The position numbers and the translations under genes are program-made. A stretch of DNA of 64,000 nt from Cupriavidus taiwanensis LMG 19424 (GTDB lineage Bacteria > Pseudomonadota > Gammaproteobacteria > Burkholderiales > Burkholderiaceae), in contig NC_010530.1 of the NCBI RefSeq assembly GCF_000069785.1, forward strand, positions 490,001 through 554,000. The letters are read 5' to 3'. This document shows, piece after piece, positions 8,229-16,733 of the stretch. The notes beneath the pieces were generated by a model that worked only from the letters and a program-made list of their open reading frames with translations, was not told where the DNA came from and searched no databases. Every line of letters begins with the position of its first letter. Position 1 is the stretch's first letter.

Positions 8229-8681
8229 ATGAGAATTGGAGAACTGGCCAAGCTCAGCGGTCTGACGGCCTCCCGCATTCGCTTTTACGAGGCCGCCGGA
8301 CTGATCCTGGCGGTCGAGCGCCAGTCGAATGGCTATCGCGACTACCCGCCTGAGGCGGTATGGATTCTGGAAATCATCGCCAGCGCGCAGAGTGCTGGGT
8401 TCTCGCTCGATCAGATCCGCCATCTGCTACCGCTCGGTTCGGGGAACTGGCAGCACGATGAGTTGCTGGATGCTCTCAAGCGGAAAGTTGCCGAAATCGA
8501 GGACATGCAAAAGCGCCTCAAACAAAACAAGGCCCATCTGCTTGCCGCCATCCGCAACATCGAAAACCGGCCAGAGGATATGACCTGCTCTGCCAGGACG
8601 AAGTGGGTGCTGGACCGGCTCCGCGAAGAAGGGGCCGTCGTGCCAGCCCGGGATAAGACCCGTCGCCGTGCGGCGAGCTGA
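8229..8681 (+). CDS. MerR-family transcriptional regulator
   Basis: A 150-residue MerR protein. The winged HTH spans residues 1-70 (MRIGELAKLSGLTASRIRFY at the start), followed by a long dimerisation helix (about 75-120) and a short C-terminal tail. The tail has a single Cys in MTCSARTKW and lacks the multi-Cys metal sites of MerR/ZntR and the Fe-S cluster of SoxR, so a small organic or electrophilic inducer is more likely. It is divergent from the hydrolase gene. Three 19-bp-spacer promoters in this 2-kb neighbourhood are its likely targets. Confidence 0.9.
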   Translation: MRIGELAKLSGLTASRIRFYEAAGLILAVERQSNGYRDYPPEAVWILEIIASAQSAGFSLDQIRHLLPLGSGNWQHDELLDALKRKVAEIEDMQKRLKQNKAHLLAAIRNIENRPEDMTCSARTKWVLDRLREEGAVVPARDKTRRRAAS

Positions 8682-8729
8682 TCCCGGAGAGTCGGGAGTG
8701 AGTCCCTCCTGGACTATCCGCATTGATGC

Positions 8730-8760
8730 TTGACATTCAAGTTAAGTTCAACCTTAAAGT
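8730..8760 (+). promoter_or_regulatory. MerR-type promoter for the iorAB-like genes
   Basis: TTGACA (8730-8735) and TAAAGT (8755-8760) are separated by 19 bases containing TTCAAGTTAAGTTCAA-like symmetry. It faces the 2Fe-2S subunit gene at 8900. The boxes match those at 6904-6934 almost exactly, tying the molybdenum hydroxylase to the same MerR protein. Confidence 0.75.
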
Positions 8761-8899
8761 GCGGGCTGCCGGCTGTCAGGGGCAATCATCGAGACTACCG
8801 AGTGCGAGCCAGATAAGGCTCGTGTTCCCGGCTGGCTGTGGAAATTTGTGGGCGTGCGGATGCAAGCCCTGCCGCTATGCATATCGGTGGAGGTAACAG

Positions 8900-9367
8900 A
8901 TGAATCTGCACGTCAACAACCAAGCGGTCAGCGTTGAATGCGACCCGGCCACCCCCTTGCTGTGGGTGCTGCGGGATCACCTGAACCTGACAGGCACGAA
9001 GTTCGGCTGCGGCGTCGCGGCTTGCGGCGCGTGTACCGTGCATCTGGATGGCGCGGCGGTGCGGTCCTGCGTCCTGCCCGTGGCGGCGGTGTCCGGCAAG
9101 CGCATCACCACGATCGAAGGGCTGGGCAGCGCGCCGGGCAAGCGCCACGCGCTGCAGCAGGCCTGGATTGACGAACAGGTGCCGCAATGCGGCTACTGCC
9201 AGTCGGGCATGCTGATGGCGGCGGCGGACCTCCTGGCCCGGCAGCCAGACCCTAGTGATTCCGACATCGACGCGGCGATCACCAACCTGTGCCGCTGCGG
9301 CACATATCCGCGCGTGCGCACCGCCATCAAGCGTGCCGCGAAGGCGCTGCGGGAGCGCCGCGCATGA
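8900..9367 (+). CDS. (2Fe-2S) subunit of a molybdenum hydroxylase (IorA-like)
   Basis: A 155-residue small subunit of the isoquinoline 1-oxidoreductase/aldehyde oxidase type. The plant-type 2Fe-2S motif [15 protein letters not shown] lies in the N-terminal half. The all-helical domain has the second cluster's CGYCQSGM and [10 protein letters not shown] motifs. It passes electrons from the Mo-cofactor subunit to an acceptor. An AGGT precedes the ATG. Its TGA overlaps the ATG of the large subunit gene (ATGA), indicating translational coupling. No cytochrome c partner gene follows. Confidence 0.92.
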   Translation: MNLHVNNQAVSVECDPATPLLWVLRDHLNLTGTKFGCGVAACGACTVHLDGAAVRSCVLPVAAVSGKRITTIEGLGSAPGKRHALQQAWIDEQVPQCGYCQSGMLMAAADLLARQPDPSDSDIDAAITNLCRCGTYPRVRTAIKRAAKALRERRA

Positions 9368-11661
9368 ACGCTAAGGCAACGACCCCGAGCCGCGGACGGC
9401 GCCGATTCCTGCTGGGGGCGCTCGGCCTTGGCGGCGCGCTGGTGGTGGGCTGGGGCGTGATGCCCCCGCGAAGCCGGCTTGGCGGTCCCGCGGTATTCCC
9501 TGAAAAGTCCGGCCAGATTGCCCTGAACGGCTGGATCAAGATCACCCCGGAAGGCAACGTCATCCTCGCCATGCCGAGGGTGGAGATGGGACAGGGCATC
9601 CACACCGCGCTGTCGATGCTGGCCGCCGAGGAACTCGATATGCCGCTGACGCGGGTGAGTATCGAGTCGTCACCCATCGAGCGGATCTATGGCAATGTCG
9701 TTACCATGGGCGACAGCTCGCTGCCGCTGCATCCGGACGATGCCGACAAGACCTGGGCGCGCGCACTGCACTGGATCATGGCCAAGAGCGCGCGAGAGAT
9801 TGGCCTCATCATCACCGGCGCCAGCAGCAGCGTGGCCGACGGCTGGCAGCCAGTGCGTGAGGCCGCCGCGACCGCGCGCGCCAGCTTGGTGGAAGCTGCT
9901 GCGCGCGAATGGGGCGTGCGAGCGGCACAGGTCACGGTGCGGGAAGGCCAGCTCATTGGCCCGGGCGGCAAGCAGATGCCTTTCTCTGCCGTCGCGCGGA
10001 AGGCGCGCGACATTGCGCCGCCATCGAGCGTCACGCTCAAACCGGCTGCGCAATATCAACTGATTGGCAAGCCTGCACCGCGCAATGACATCGCCGCCAA
10101 GACGGATGGCAGCGCACGCTTTGCCATCGATGCGCGGCCGCCCGGCATGTTGTATGCGGCGGTCGTCATGTGTCCGGTGATTGGCGGCAAGCTCAAGACC
10201 TTCCAGTCGAAGGCGGCGCTTGCCATGCCCGGCGTGCGATATGTCGTGCCGTTCGACGGATCGACGGGTGGCGCACCGGGCGTGGCCGTGGTGGCAGACC
10301 ACTACTGGCAGGCACGCCAGGCCCTGGAAAAGCTCGAACCGGTCTGGGACAACGGGCCGCATGCCTCGCTCGATTCCGCGGAAATCCGGCAGCAACTCGT
10401 CGGCGCGCTCGACAGCGACAAGGGCGGTTTCACGTACCGTTCGATGGGAGATGGCCTGAAGGCTTTTGACAAGACGGGTGGCGCAACCATCGTCGAGGCC
10501 GAATACAGTGTGCCGTACCTGGCGCATGCCGCCATGGAGCCGATCAACTGCACGGCGCAGGTGACGAGGGATGGCGTGCAGCTCTGGGCGCCCACCCAGG
10601 TGGCCACGCTGGCGCAACTGGTCGCCGCGCGCGCTGCAGGTGTGAGCCGGGACCAGGTGCAGATCGACATCCCGCTCATTGGCGGCGGATTCGGACGGCG
10701 GCTGGAGTCGGATTTCATCGGCCAGGCCGTATCGATCGCCACCAGAACCGAGGGCCGCCCGGTACAGGTGATCTGGGCGCGCGAAGACGACATCCGCCAC
10801 GACTTTTATCGCCCGCAGGCCATCGCACGCCTGAAGGCGCGCGTCGAGAATGGCAAGGTGACGGCCATCGCCTCACGCAGCGCCGGGCAGTCGATCCTGG
10901 CCGGCGAGCTGGAGCGCCTGTTCGGCGTGCCGTCGCTCGGTATCGACCGCTATGCAGCCGAAGGCCTGTTCGACCTGCCGTATGAGATCGAGCACGAGCA
11001 TATTGCGCACCTGGTGGTCGATTTGCCGGTGCCGATCGGATTCTGGCGCAGCGTCGGCCATTCCTACACGGCGTTCTTCCTGGAAGGCTTCCTGAACGAC
11101 GTGGCGGCCGCTGCCAGGCTCGACCCGCTGGCGATGCGGCGGGACTTGCTCAAGGCGCATCCGCGTGAACTGAAGGTGCTCGACACCGCAGCGCAGGCGG
11201 CAGGCTGGAACCGGCCGCTGGCACCCGCCGCGGACGGCGCACCGCGTGCGCGCGGGCTTGCGCTGCACAACTCGTTCGGCTCGATGGTGGCACAAGTGGC
11301 AGAGGTGTCGCTCAAGGACGGAAAGCCGCGCGTGCACCGCGTCGTCTGCGCCGTGGACTGCGGGACGGTGGTCAATCCGGATATCGTTGCGCAACAGATG
11401 GAAAGCGGAATCATCTTCGGGCTGACCGCAGCGCTGTACAGCCAGATTCAGATCAAGGACGGGCGGATCGTTCAGACCAACTTCCCTGACTATCCGATGA
11501 TGAAGATGGCGCAGACACCGGTAATCGAAACCCACCTCGTGCCCAGCACGGCAGAGCCCAGCGGCGTCGGTGAAATTGCCGTGCCGCCGATCGCGCCGGC
11601 CGTGGCTCATGCCGTCGCCCAGCTTACCGGCAAGCCGGTGCGGCAACTGCCAATGGTGTAA
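9364..11661 (+). CDS. Molybdopterin-binding large subunit (IorB-like), Tat-exported
   Basis: A 765-residue xanthine-dehydrogenase-family large subunit. A twin-arginine signal ([20 protein letters not shown]) starts near residue 11, so the complex is probably exported folded, carrying the small subunit with it. Mo-cofactor segments include [16 protein letters not shown], the GGGFGRR loop and the C-terminal [13 protein letters not shown] with the catalytic Glu. The fold and length fit the isoquinoline 1-oxidoreductase beta subunit/aldehyde dehydrogenase group, which hydroxylates N-heterocycles or oxidises aldehydes. It should be co-induced with OYE and the hydrolase through MerR. The exact substrate cannot be read from sequence. 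Confidence 0.9.
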   Translation: MNAKATTPSRGRRRFLLGALGLGGALVVGWGVMPPRSRLGGPAVFPEKSGQIALNGWIKITPEGNVILAMPRVEMGQGIHTALSMLAAEELDMPLTRVSIESSPIERIYGNVVTMGDSSLPLHPDDADKTWARALHWIMAKSAREIGLIITGASSSVADGWQPVREAAATARASLVEAAAREWGVRAAQVTVREGQLIGPGGKQMPFSAVARKARDIAPPSSVTLKPAAQYQLIGKPAPRNDIAAKTDGSARFAIDARPPGMLYAAVVMCPVIGGKLKTFQSKAALAMPGVRYVVPFDGSTGGAPGVAVVADHYWQARQALEKLEPVWDNGPHASLDSAEIRQQLVGALDSDKGGFTYRSMGDGLKAFDKTGGATIVEAEYSVPYLAHAAMEPINCTAQVTRDGVQLWAPTQVATLAQLVAARAAGVSRDQVQIDIPLIGGGFGRRLESDFIGQAVSIATRTEGRPVQVIWAREDDIRHDFYRPQAIARLKARVENGKVTAIASRSAGQSILAGELERLFGVPSLGIDRYAAEGLFDLPYEIEHEHIAHLVVDLPVPIGFWRSVGHSYTAFFLEGFLNDVAAAARLDPLAMRRDLLKAHPRELKVLDTAAQAAGWNRPLAPAADGAPRARGLALHNSFGSMVAQVAEVSLKDGKPRVHRVVCAVDCGTVVNPDIVAQQMESGIIFGLTAALYSQIQIKDGRIVQTNFPDYPMMKMAQTPVIETHLVPSTAEPSGVGEIAVPPIAPAVAHAVAQLTGKPVRQLPMV

Positions 11662-12169
11662 ATCAACCGGCTCTCGCCAGAGTCCGCTTACCGACCTGCT
11701 TCGGCCGCCCGAGGGCGTAAGGGTGGCTGGCTGAAACTGCAGCCGGTCTCGGTCAGATGGTCATCGCGATACGGCAGCCGATCTCCGATCAACCCTCCTC
11801 AGCCATAGGCCCAATGCCAGGCTGAACGATAGGGTCTGCCGATAGGGCGCTGTCCGCGATGGATGTAGGCGATGCCCGTAGTGCCGTGGCTTGCTTGCCG
11901 GCTCAATCTATGCTTCATTGAAGCAGTGCGCCAGGACTTTGATGACGATGCGTACGCACGGCGCTGGTTTTTCGCGCACCAAAGTGCATCGGCCGATCCG
12001 TCATGGCATATCGTGGGGCAGGCCTGCGCGGCAGCAGTCGCGCAACGCCAGGGAGAAAGTCGATGCCGGCACGTTGCGCGGAATGGTGCCGCGTATCAAC
12101 CGTATTTCCTCGAAGCAGCGCAAGGTCGACGCCATGGCGCTGGCCGAGCGCTTCGAGCAAGGAGGCGCC
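11662..12169. other. Intergenic stretch without a recognisable gene
   Basis: About 500 bases between the iorB-like gene and the surface-antigen-like gene. Open frames on both strands here are arginine-rich and look like high-GC noise. I see no RNA gene or clear terminator hairpin. Confidence 0.5.
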
Positions 12170-12556
12170 ATGGCCATTCGTTGCCGGCGCATAACCGCTG
12201 CCGCCGGGATTGCCGCGGCCGTGTCGGCGTGGCCGGCCAGGGGCTACTTTGATCACTACCTGTCCGGCACCATCGTCGGCACGCTGGGCCAGGCCCAATT
12301 GAATTCCGCGTGGGACGTCTTTGGCAAGACCATGGACCAGTCCGCCGATGGCGCAAGCGTGGCGTTCAGCTTGCCGGCGGATCAGCGGCACCGCGCGGTG
12401 GAAGGATCGTTCACGCCGTTGCAGACGCGCACGGATCGCGGCGATGCCTGTCGGCAGGTGCGCAGCGAGTTCCGCCGCGCCGGGCAGTCGGAATCGTGGA
12501 CCGGTTGGTATTGCAAGGAGCAGGGCGGCTGGAAGTCGCGCAAGCTGCCGGACTAG
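12170..12556 (+). CDS. Surface-antigen-like exported protein (17 kDa antigen C-terminal type)
   Basis: A 128-residue protein. It starts at the ATG at 12170 behind AAGGAGGCGCC; an in-frame extension upstream has no support. An N-terminal hydrophobic segment (AAAGIAAAVSAWPARG) looks like a signal peptide. The rest follows the C-terminal pattern of the 17 kDa surface antigen/RT0821 family: a LNSAW-like helix, then two Cys in the GDACRQVRSEF and GWYCKEQGGWK strands, probably disulfide bonded. A structural envelope role is likely. Confidence 0.65.
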   Translation: MAIRCRRITAAAGIAAAVSAWPARGYFDHYLSGTIVGTLGQAQLNSAWDVFGKTMDQSADGASVAFSLPADQRHRAVEGSFTPLQTRTDRGDACRQVRSEFRRAGQSESWTGWYCKEQGGWKSRKLPD

Positions 12557-12777
12557 CGCTCGCGAGTCAATTTTGTGCACAAATTTCCGGTAGTGGCGGT
12601 GCGCGCCGTAAATCGGTTGAAATCCCATAAATGTCGTACTACCTTCATATCGCGTATTAAGCATGAACGCGCGCGTCTAATCAACGCGCATCGGCAGCCC
12701 GCACCCATCGGATTCGGAAACGGCATGTGTGCACGCCCCTGCCGCACAGGCGCCGCACCCGGTCGCGAGGAGGGAAT
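12557..12777. other. Intergenic, no gene seen
   Basis: AT-richer than its neighbours and containing no convincing coding frame. It precedes the lipoprotein gene and may carry its promoter, but no consensus boxes stand out. Confidence 0.35.
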
Positions 12778-12894
12778 ATGGCCTTTCTGGTGAAACGACT
12801 GCCTGGTTGCAGCCGGGCGGCTGCTGGCGGCGCTGAAGGCTGTGGCGGCCGGTCGTTCGACCCCGGCTCCGGCTGGAGCGGGGTGACGCCATGA
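12778..12894 (+). CDS. Possible 38-codon leader ORF before the lipoprotein gene
   Basis: An ATG at 12778 follows a strong ribosome binding site (GAGGAGGGAAT) and opens 38 codons (MAFLVKRLPGCSRAAAGG...). The TGA overlaps the ATG of the next gene in an ATGA. Since the lipoprotein's own start lacks a clear ribosome binding site, coupling to this ORF may drive its translation. The peptide is not recognised. Confidence 0.35.
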   Translation: MAFLVKRLPGCSRAAAGGAEGCGGRSFDPGSGWSGVTP

Positions 12895-13289
12895 CGTGCG
12901 CTACGGCGGGCGCCATGAAGCGCGCGGGCGCTGTGCCGGGTGTCGTGGCCGCGATTGGCGTGGTGCTGTGGCTGTCGGCGTGCGCATACCCTTACCCCGT
13001 CGAGCCGGTGACGATGGTGCCAACCACCTATCCCGGCTCGCAGCCTACGCGCTACGACCGCGCCTTTGACGCCGCGGCCGGGGCCCTGCGCGACCAGGGG
13101 GTCACGATCCAGGTGCAGGACGCGACGGCCGGCACTATCGCCGGCAGCCGCAACAACCGGCCGGTGTCGGCAAGCGTGCGGCGCCAGGGCGACGGGTCGG
13201 TGCGGGTCCAGTTCGACGGCGGCGACCCTGATGACCCGGGCCTGATGCAGCGCATCTCGCGCAGCTATGACGCGCGCATGGGGCGCTGA
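12891..13289 (+). CDS. Small lipoprotein, function unknown
   Basis: Up to 132 residues. A signal peptide ends in the lipobox LSAC, so the mature protein should be lipidated at the Cys and anchored in a membrane. The mature part is short, with Tyr/Pro-rich YPYPVEPVTMVPTTYP and then a small alpha/beta domain (FDAAAGALRDQGVTIQV...). The start could be the ATG at 12891, overlapping the leader ORF, or the ATG at 12915 (MKRAGAV), which gives a more usual signal peptide. No family recognised. Confidence 0.7.
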   Translation: MTCATAGAMKRAGAVPGVVAAIGVVLWLSACAYPYPVEPVTMVPTTYPGSQPTRYDRAFDAAAGALRDQGVTIQVQDATAGTIAGSRNNRPVSASVRRQGDGSVRVQFDGGDPDDPGLMQRISRSYDARMGR

Positions 13290-13293
13290 GCCG

Positions 13294-13641
13294 CTACGTG
13301 CAGTTGGCCCGGTAGGCTTCCTGCAGAGACTTACGGGACTTGTCGCGCTCGATCTTGGGGATCGTGCGTCCCTGGGCGGTCTGCGTGGCCGGACCGGAAG
13401 ACTGGTAGGCGCGCTGTTTCGAGGTGGCGTTGTACTGCGCCTTCAGCGATTCGCATTTGGCCCGCCTGGCGTCGTCCGGATCTTCGCTGGCGGCAGCCGG
13501 CGGGCGGTAGGGGCTGGCGCCGCCCTGCACGGCCTCGGCGATGGCGCCGGCGGCATCCGGCGCCGAGCCCTGCTGTGCGCTTGCTGCGGTGCAGCCCAGC
13601 GCCAGCAGCGCCACGGCCATGCATTGTCTGGAGATCAGCAT
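13294..13641 (-). CDS. Small exported protein, function unknown
   Basis: 115 residues with a clear signal peptide (MLISRQCMAVALLALG, then ASA-QQ). The mature part has a Pro-rich linker and a basic helical end with two Cys (AKCESLKAQYN and the C-terminal NCT) that may pair. It is convergent with the lipoprotein gene, five bases apart. Probably a periplasmic protein of Burkholderiales type; I do not recognise a domain. Confidence 0.65.
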   Translation of the reverse strand: MLISRQCMAVALLALGCTAASAQQGSAPDAAGAIAEAVQGGASPYRPPAAASEDPDDARRAKCESLKAQYNATSKQRAYQSSGPATQTAQGRTIPKIERDKSRKSLQEAYRANCT

Positions 13642-13948
13642 GAAAGCCCCCGGTTGCGATCGGCAATGCCGCATGGCGGTGCCGCGGGCCGCGAGCACCA
13701 TTGCCCGATCGTCCGGCCCGACAACCATGATATGTGCCAAGGCGTGGATTGCCCAATGGGAGTTCTGGCGGTCCATGGCGTGCTTTGCCGCGGTGGCGGT
13801 GTTCGGCGCGATATCGGGCATCGGCCTAGCGCCTGCGGCCGGCACGGGGTGAGCCGCGGCGGTTCGGCGGCGTTTTTTCTGGGTGTCTTCGCGTATCAGG
13901 GGTGGGAGGGTTTGTCGGGCCTCGGCCTTGCGGCCAGCGCTCGAGTCC
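13642..13948. other. Intergenic, no gene seen
   Basis: About 300 bases between two minus-strand genes. Frames across it are fragments without start sites or plausible composition. Confidence 0.4.
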
Positions 13949-14707
13949 TCAGCCAGCCGCCAACGTGGCGCGCCGTTTGGCACGTGCCAGCGCCTGGTGC
14001 ATGGTTTGGAGCAGCACCTCGGGCGGCCGCGCACCCGACACGCTGTGCGTGCCGTTGAACATAAAACAGGGAACGCCAAGACCGGCGCGCGCCGGCGGGT
14101 CGAGCGGGCCGTGCACCGATGGCAGCCAGTCCAGGTCATGCGCGCCGGTGCTGTCGGCATGCTCTGGCAAGGCGATGCCGCACGACGCCGCGGCCTGCCG
14201 CAGCAAGCGCGGGTCACCGATGTTCTCGCCGCGAATGAAGTAGCGCTGGAACAGTTCTTCGATCAGCAAGCCAGCCACGTCGGCGCCCGCCTGCTGGCGC
14301 GCATGGCGCACGAGCCGGTGGGCCAGCAGCGTGTTCGGGAAGGTTTCGATGCGCTCCAGCGCCAGCGTGAGGCCGGCATCCCTTGCCGCGGCACGCACCT
14401 GCGCCTGGCGCATCGCCACGGCCTCCGGGCTGCCCAGCCGCGCCAGATAGAACTCGCGGTACGGAAGGCCGGCAGGCGGGGTCGTGGGGATCAGCGGGTA
14501 AGACCGCCACGCCACCTGCACGACAACGTCCGGGCGCTCGCGGCCCAGCCAGTCGATGGCGGTTTCCAGGTGCCTTTTGCCGATCAGGCACCAGGGGCAG
14601 ATCAGGTCGAAATAGGCCTCGACCGAAAGCGTCGCCGGTTGGTCCAGGGCAAACGACTGGCGCCTGGAACCGTTGTCGGGGTGTGGGGAATTGTCGGGGC
14701 ATTGCAT
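13949..14707 (-). CDS. DsbA-family oxidoreductase (FrnE-like)
   Basis: A 252-residue thioredoxin-fold protein with a helical insertion. The CPWC active site (FDLICPWCLIGKRHLE) follows the first strand, and the cis-Pro region reads GVPCFMFN near the C terminus. No signal peptide is seen, so it is cytoplasmic, like FrnE and 2-hydroxychromene-2-carboxylate isomerase relatives; with CxxC it is probably a disulfide oxidoreductase. The ATG at 14707 has CAGGAG upstream and is preferred to the ATG at 14725. Divergent from the AraC gene. Confidence 0.85.
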   Translation of the reverse strand: MQCPDNSPHPDNGSRRQSFALDQPATLSVEAYFDLICPWCLIGKRHLETAIDWLGRERPDVVVQVAWRSYPLIPTTPPAGLPYREFYLARLGSPEAVAMRQAQVRAAARDAGLTLALERIETFPNTLLAHRLVRHARQQAGADVAGLLIEELFQRYFIRGENIGDPRLLRQAAASCGIALPEHADSTGAHDLDWLPSVHGPLDPPARAGLGVPCFMFNGTHSVSGARPPEVLLQTMHQALARAKRRATLAAG

Positions 14708-14859
14708 GCGTTGGCTCCTGATCATCTCATCGGTGCGCGCGCCTGCGGGGTATCCGGCGGCGCGGTTCGGCGGCTTTTGTTGCCGTCGGCGGTGAGCACG
14801 GAGTTTGGTTCAGTGAGGCCAGGAAATCTTGACGATACGGGACGATCAATTGACATTTC

Positions 14860-15975
14860 GTGACAGGCAGGGAAAACACGATGTCCGGCAGGCCCCTGGC
14901 AGCTTGCGCGTTCGCGGAAGGCAGCCGCAGAATGCGCCGACCTCTTTCCCGCGGCATGCATTGCCGGCGCGCTAGCGTGAACGCTTTGTCTCCTACCGTC
15001 CCCATCTCCGTCGTCAACGGCTTTCTTTGCGGCGCCGACCCCATGGCGATCGCGCGGCTGGCGCAGCGTTCCGGCATTGCGGCCGAACTGCTGGCGGAGC
15101 CGGCGGCGCGCGTGACGCAAGAGCAGTTCGCTACGTTGTACCGGCTGCTCGCGCACGAACACGACGATGAAATGCCGGGCATCTTCAGCCGCCCGCTGCG
15201 CAATGGCACGCTCAAATACCTGTGCCTGAGCTTGCTGGATGCGCCAAGGCTGGAAGTGGCACTGCACCGGTTCGGGCAGTTCTTCCACCTGATCCTCGAC
15301 GATTTCCGCGTCGAGTCGCGGCGCGATGGGGCTTCGGGCTATGTGGAGCTGGTGGAGTATCCGGCGTCGCCCGCCGTCAGCATGCTGGGCCGCGAACTGA
15401 TGCTGAAGCTGGTGCATGGCGTCACGTCGTGGCTGGTTCGCAAGGAGATTCCGCTGCAGGCGGTGGAACTGCCATCCGGCCGGCCGCCGCTTGCCAGCGA
15501 CCATCTCTACCTGTTTCCCGGTCCGGTCCATTTCGGCTGCCAGCGGACCCGCATGATCTTTGACGCGGCTTTCCTCGACATGCCGGTGCGCCAGCGCAAG
15601 CCGGACCTGGAGAAATTCCTGGCGCGTGCGCCCGAGGACTGGATCTTTGTCTCGTTCGCCGAGCAGATGACCTGCCATCGCGTGCGGCAGTACGTGGCCG
15701 ACCGCCTGCCGGATCCGCCCACGATCGAGGCCGCGGCGCTGGCGCTGCATTGTTCGGTGCGCACGCTGTGCCGCCGCCTTGCCGCGGAAGGCACCACATT
15801 CCAGGCCATCAAGGACGATGTCCGGCGCGATATCGCCATCCAGCGCCTGACGCGTTCCGAGGATCCGATCGCGGCCATTGCCTTCGACGTGGGCTTCGAC
15901 AATCCCACCGCGTTCCATCGTGCCTTTCGCCACTGGACTGGCAGCACGCCGAACGCCTACCGCCACGCGCCGTAG
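14860..15975 (+). CDS. AraC-family transcriptional regulator
   Basis: Up to 371 residues, but the first 30-45 are Arg-rich and probably untranslated. Starts at the ATG at 14956 or the GTG at 14976 would give a normal 325-340 residue protein. The N-terminal effector domain is of the arabinose-binding type, as in the AraC protein at 1824. The C-terminal double HTH reads CSVRTLCRRLAAEGTTFQAI and IAAIAFDVGFDNPTAFHRAF. It lies upstream of the PHA operon on the same strand and is a candidate regulator of that operon or of the divergent FrnE-like gene. Confidence 0.85.
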   Translation: MTGRENTMSGRPLAACAFAEGSRRMRRPLSRGMHCRRASVNALSPTVPISVVNGFLCGADPMAIARLAQRSGIAAELLAEPAARVTQEQFATLYRLLAHEHDDEMPGIFSRPLRNGTLKYLCLSLLDAPRLEVALHRFGQFFHLILDDFRVESRRDGASGYVELVEYPASPAVSMLGRELMLKLVHGVTSWLVRKEIPLQAVELPSGRPPLASDHLYLFPGPVHFGCQRTRMIFDAAFLDMPVRQRKPDLEKFLARAPEDWIFVSFAEQMTCHRVRQYVADRLPDPPTIEAAALALHCSVRTLCRRLAAEGTTFQAIKDDVRRDIAIQRLTRSEDPIAAIAFDVGFDNPTAFHRAFRHWTGSTPNAYRHAP

Positions 15976-16213
15976 CCGCGTATCGCAGCCAGGCAATGTG
16001 CCCGGCAATGACGGCCGGCGACTGACCGTTCCCGCCACCACGGGCGGCTTCGCGTGCGCATGGCGCGGCTGCCGCGGCACATGCGCGCAAAGCGGCAGGT
16101 TTTGTCAGCGATTGGGCCGGATTTGGTAGCCGCCCTGGCGCGCGTCGCCACTACGATGCGGGCATCAGATCCGCGCGGGCCAACGCGCGGCACCGAATCA
16201 AGCGAGGAGACCT

Positions 16214-16678
16214 ATGGCAATCGAAGGCTACAGCATGGCAACGCTCTGCGCGTTCGTCGGCAAGGAACTCGGCGTGTCCGAGTGGATGGAAGTGGACCAG
16301 GCGCGCATCGACGCGTTCGCGGAATGCACGGAGGACCGCCAGTGGATCCATGTCGATGTCGAGCGCGCCCGCAAGGAGAGTCCGTTCGGCGGCACCATCG
16401 CCCATGGGTACCTGACGCTGTCGCTGCTGGCGGGAAAGCTGACCGGCATGGGCGTGGTGCCGGGCGACGCGCGCGCCGCGGTGAACTACGGCCTGGAGAA
16501 GACCCGCTTCCTGGCGCCGGTCAGGGCAGGCGTGCGCGTGCGCAACCGCGTCAGGCTGTTGGCCGTCGATGACAAGGGCGACGGTCGCGTGCTGTTGCGC
16601 ATGGAGAACACGATGGAAGTCGAGGGTGAAGCCAGGCCCGCCATGGTGGCGGAAGCCCTCGCACTTGTCATGGCATGA
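16214..16678 (+). CDS. MaoC-family (R)-enoyl-CoA hydratase, PHA operon
   Basis: A 154-residue single hot-dog MaoC protein. The hydratase motif is visible: the catalytic Asp/His region reads FAECTEDRQWIHVDVERA, followed by GGTIAHGYLTLSL. Such proteins hydrate trans-2-enoyl-CoA to (R)-3-hydroxyacyl-CoA, the monomer for PHA synthase. It is the first gene of a four-gene operon with phaC, a phasin and phaZ, so a PhaJ-like supply role is likely. GAGGAGA precedes the ATG. A paralog lies at 59927. Confidence 0.85.
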   Translation: MAIEGYSMATLCAFVGKELGVSEWMEVDQARIDAFAECTEDRQWIHVDVERARKESPFGGTIAHGYLTLSLLAGKLTGMGVVPGDARAAVNYGLEKTRFLAPVRAGVRVRNRVRLLAVDDKGDGRVLLRMENTMEVEGEARPAMVAEALALVMA

Positions 16679-16733
16679 AGCGTGACATGACACGGGAACA
16701 TTGCAGAAGACAAGGCAGAGCAGGAGCAGCAAC

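Noticed and set aside
11891..12169. N-terminal extension of the surface-antigen-like gene
   Set aside because: The extension is Arg-rich, lacks a ribosome binding site and would hide the signal peptide that starts after AAGGAGG at 12160.
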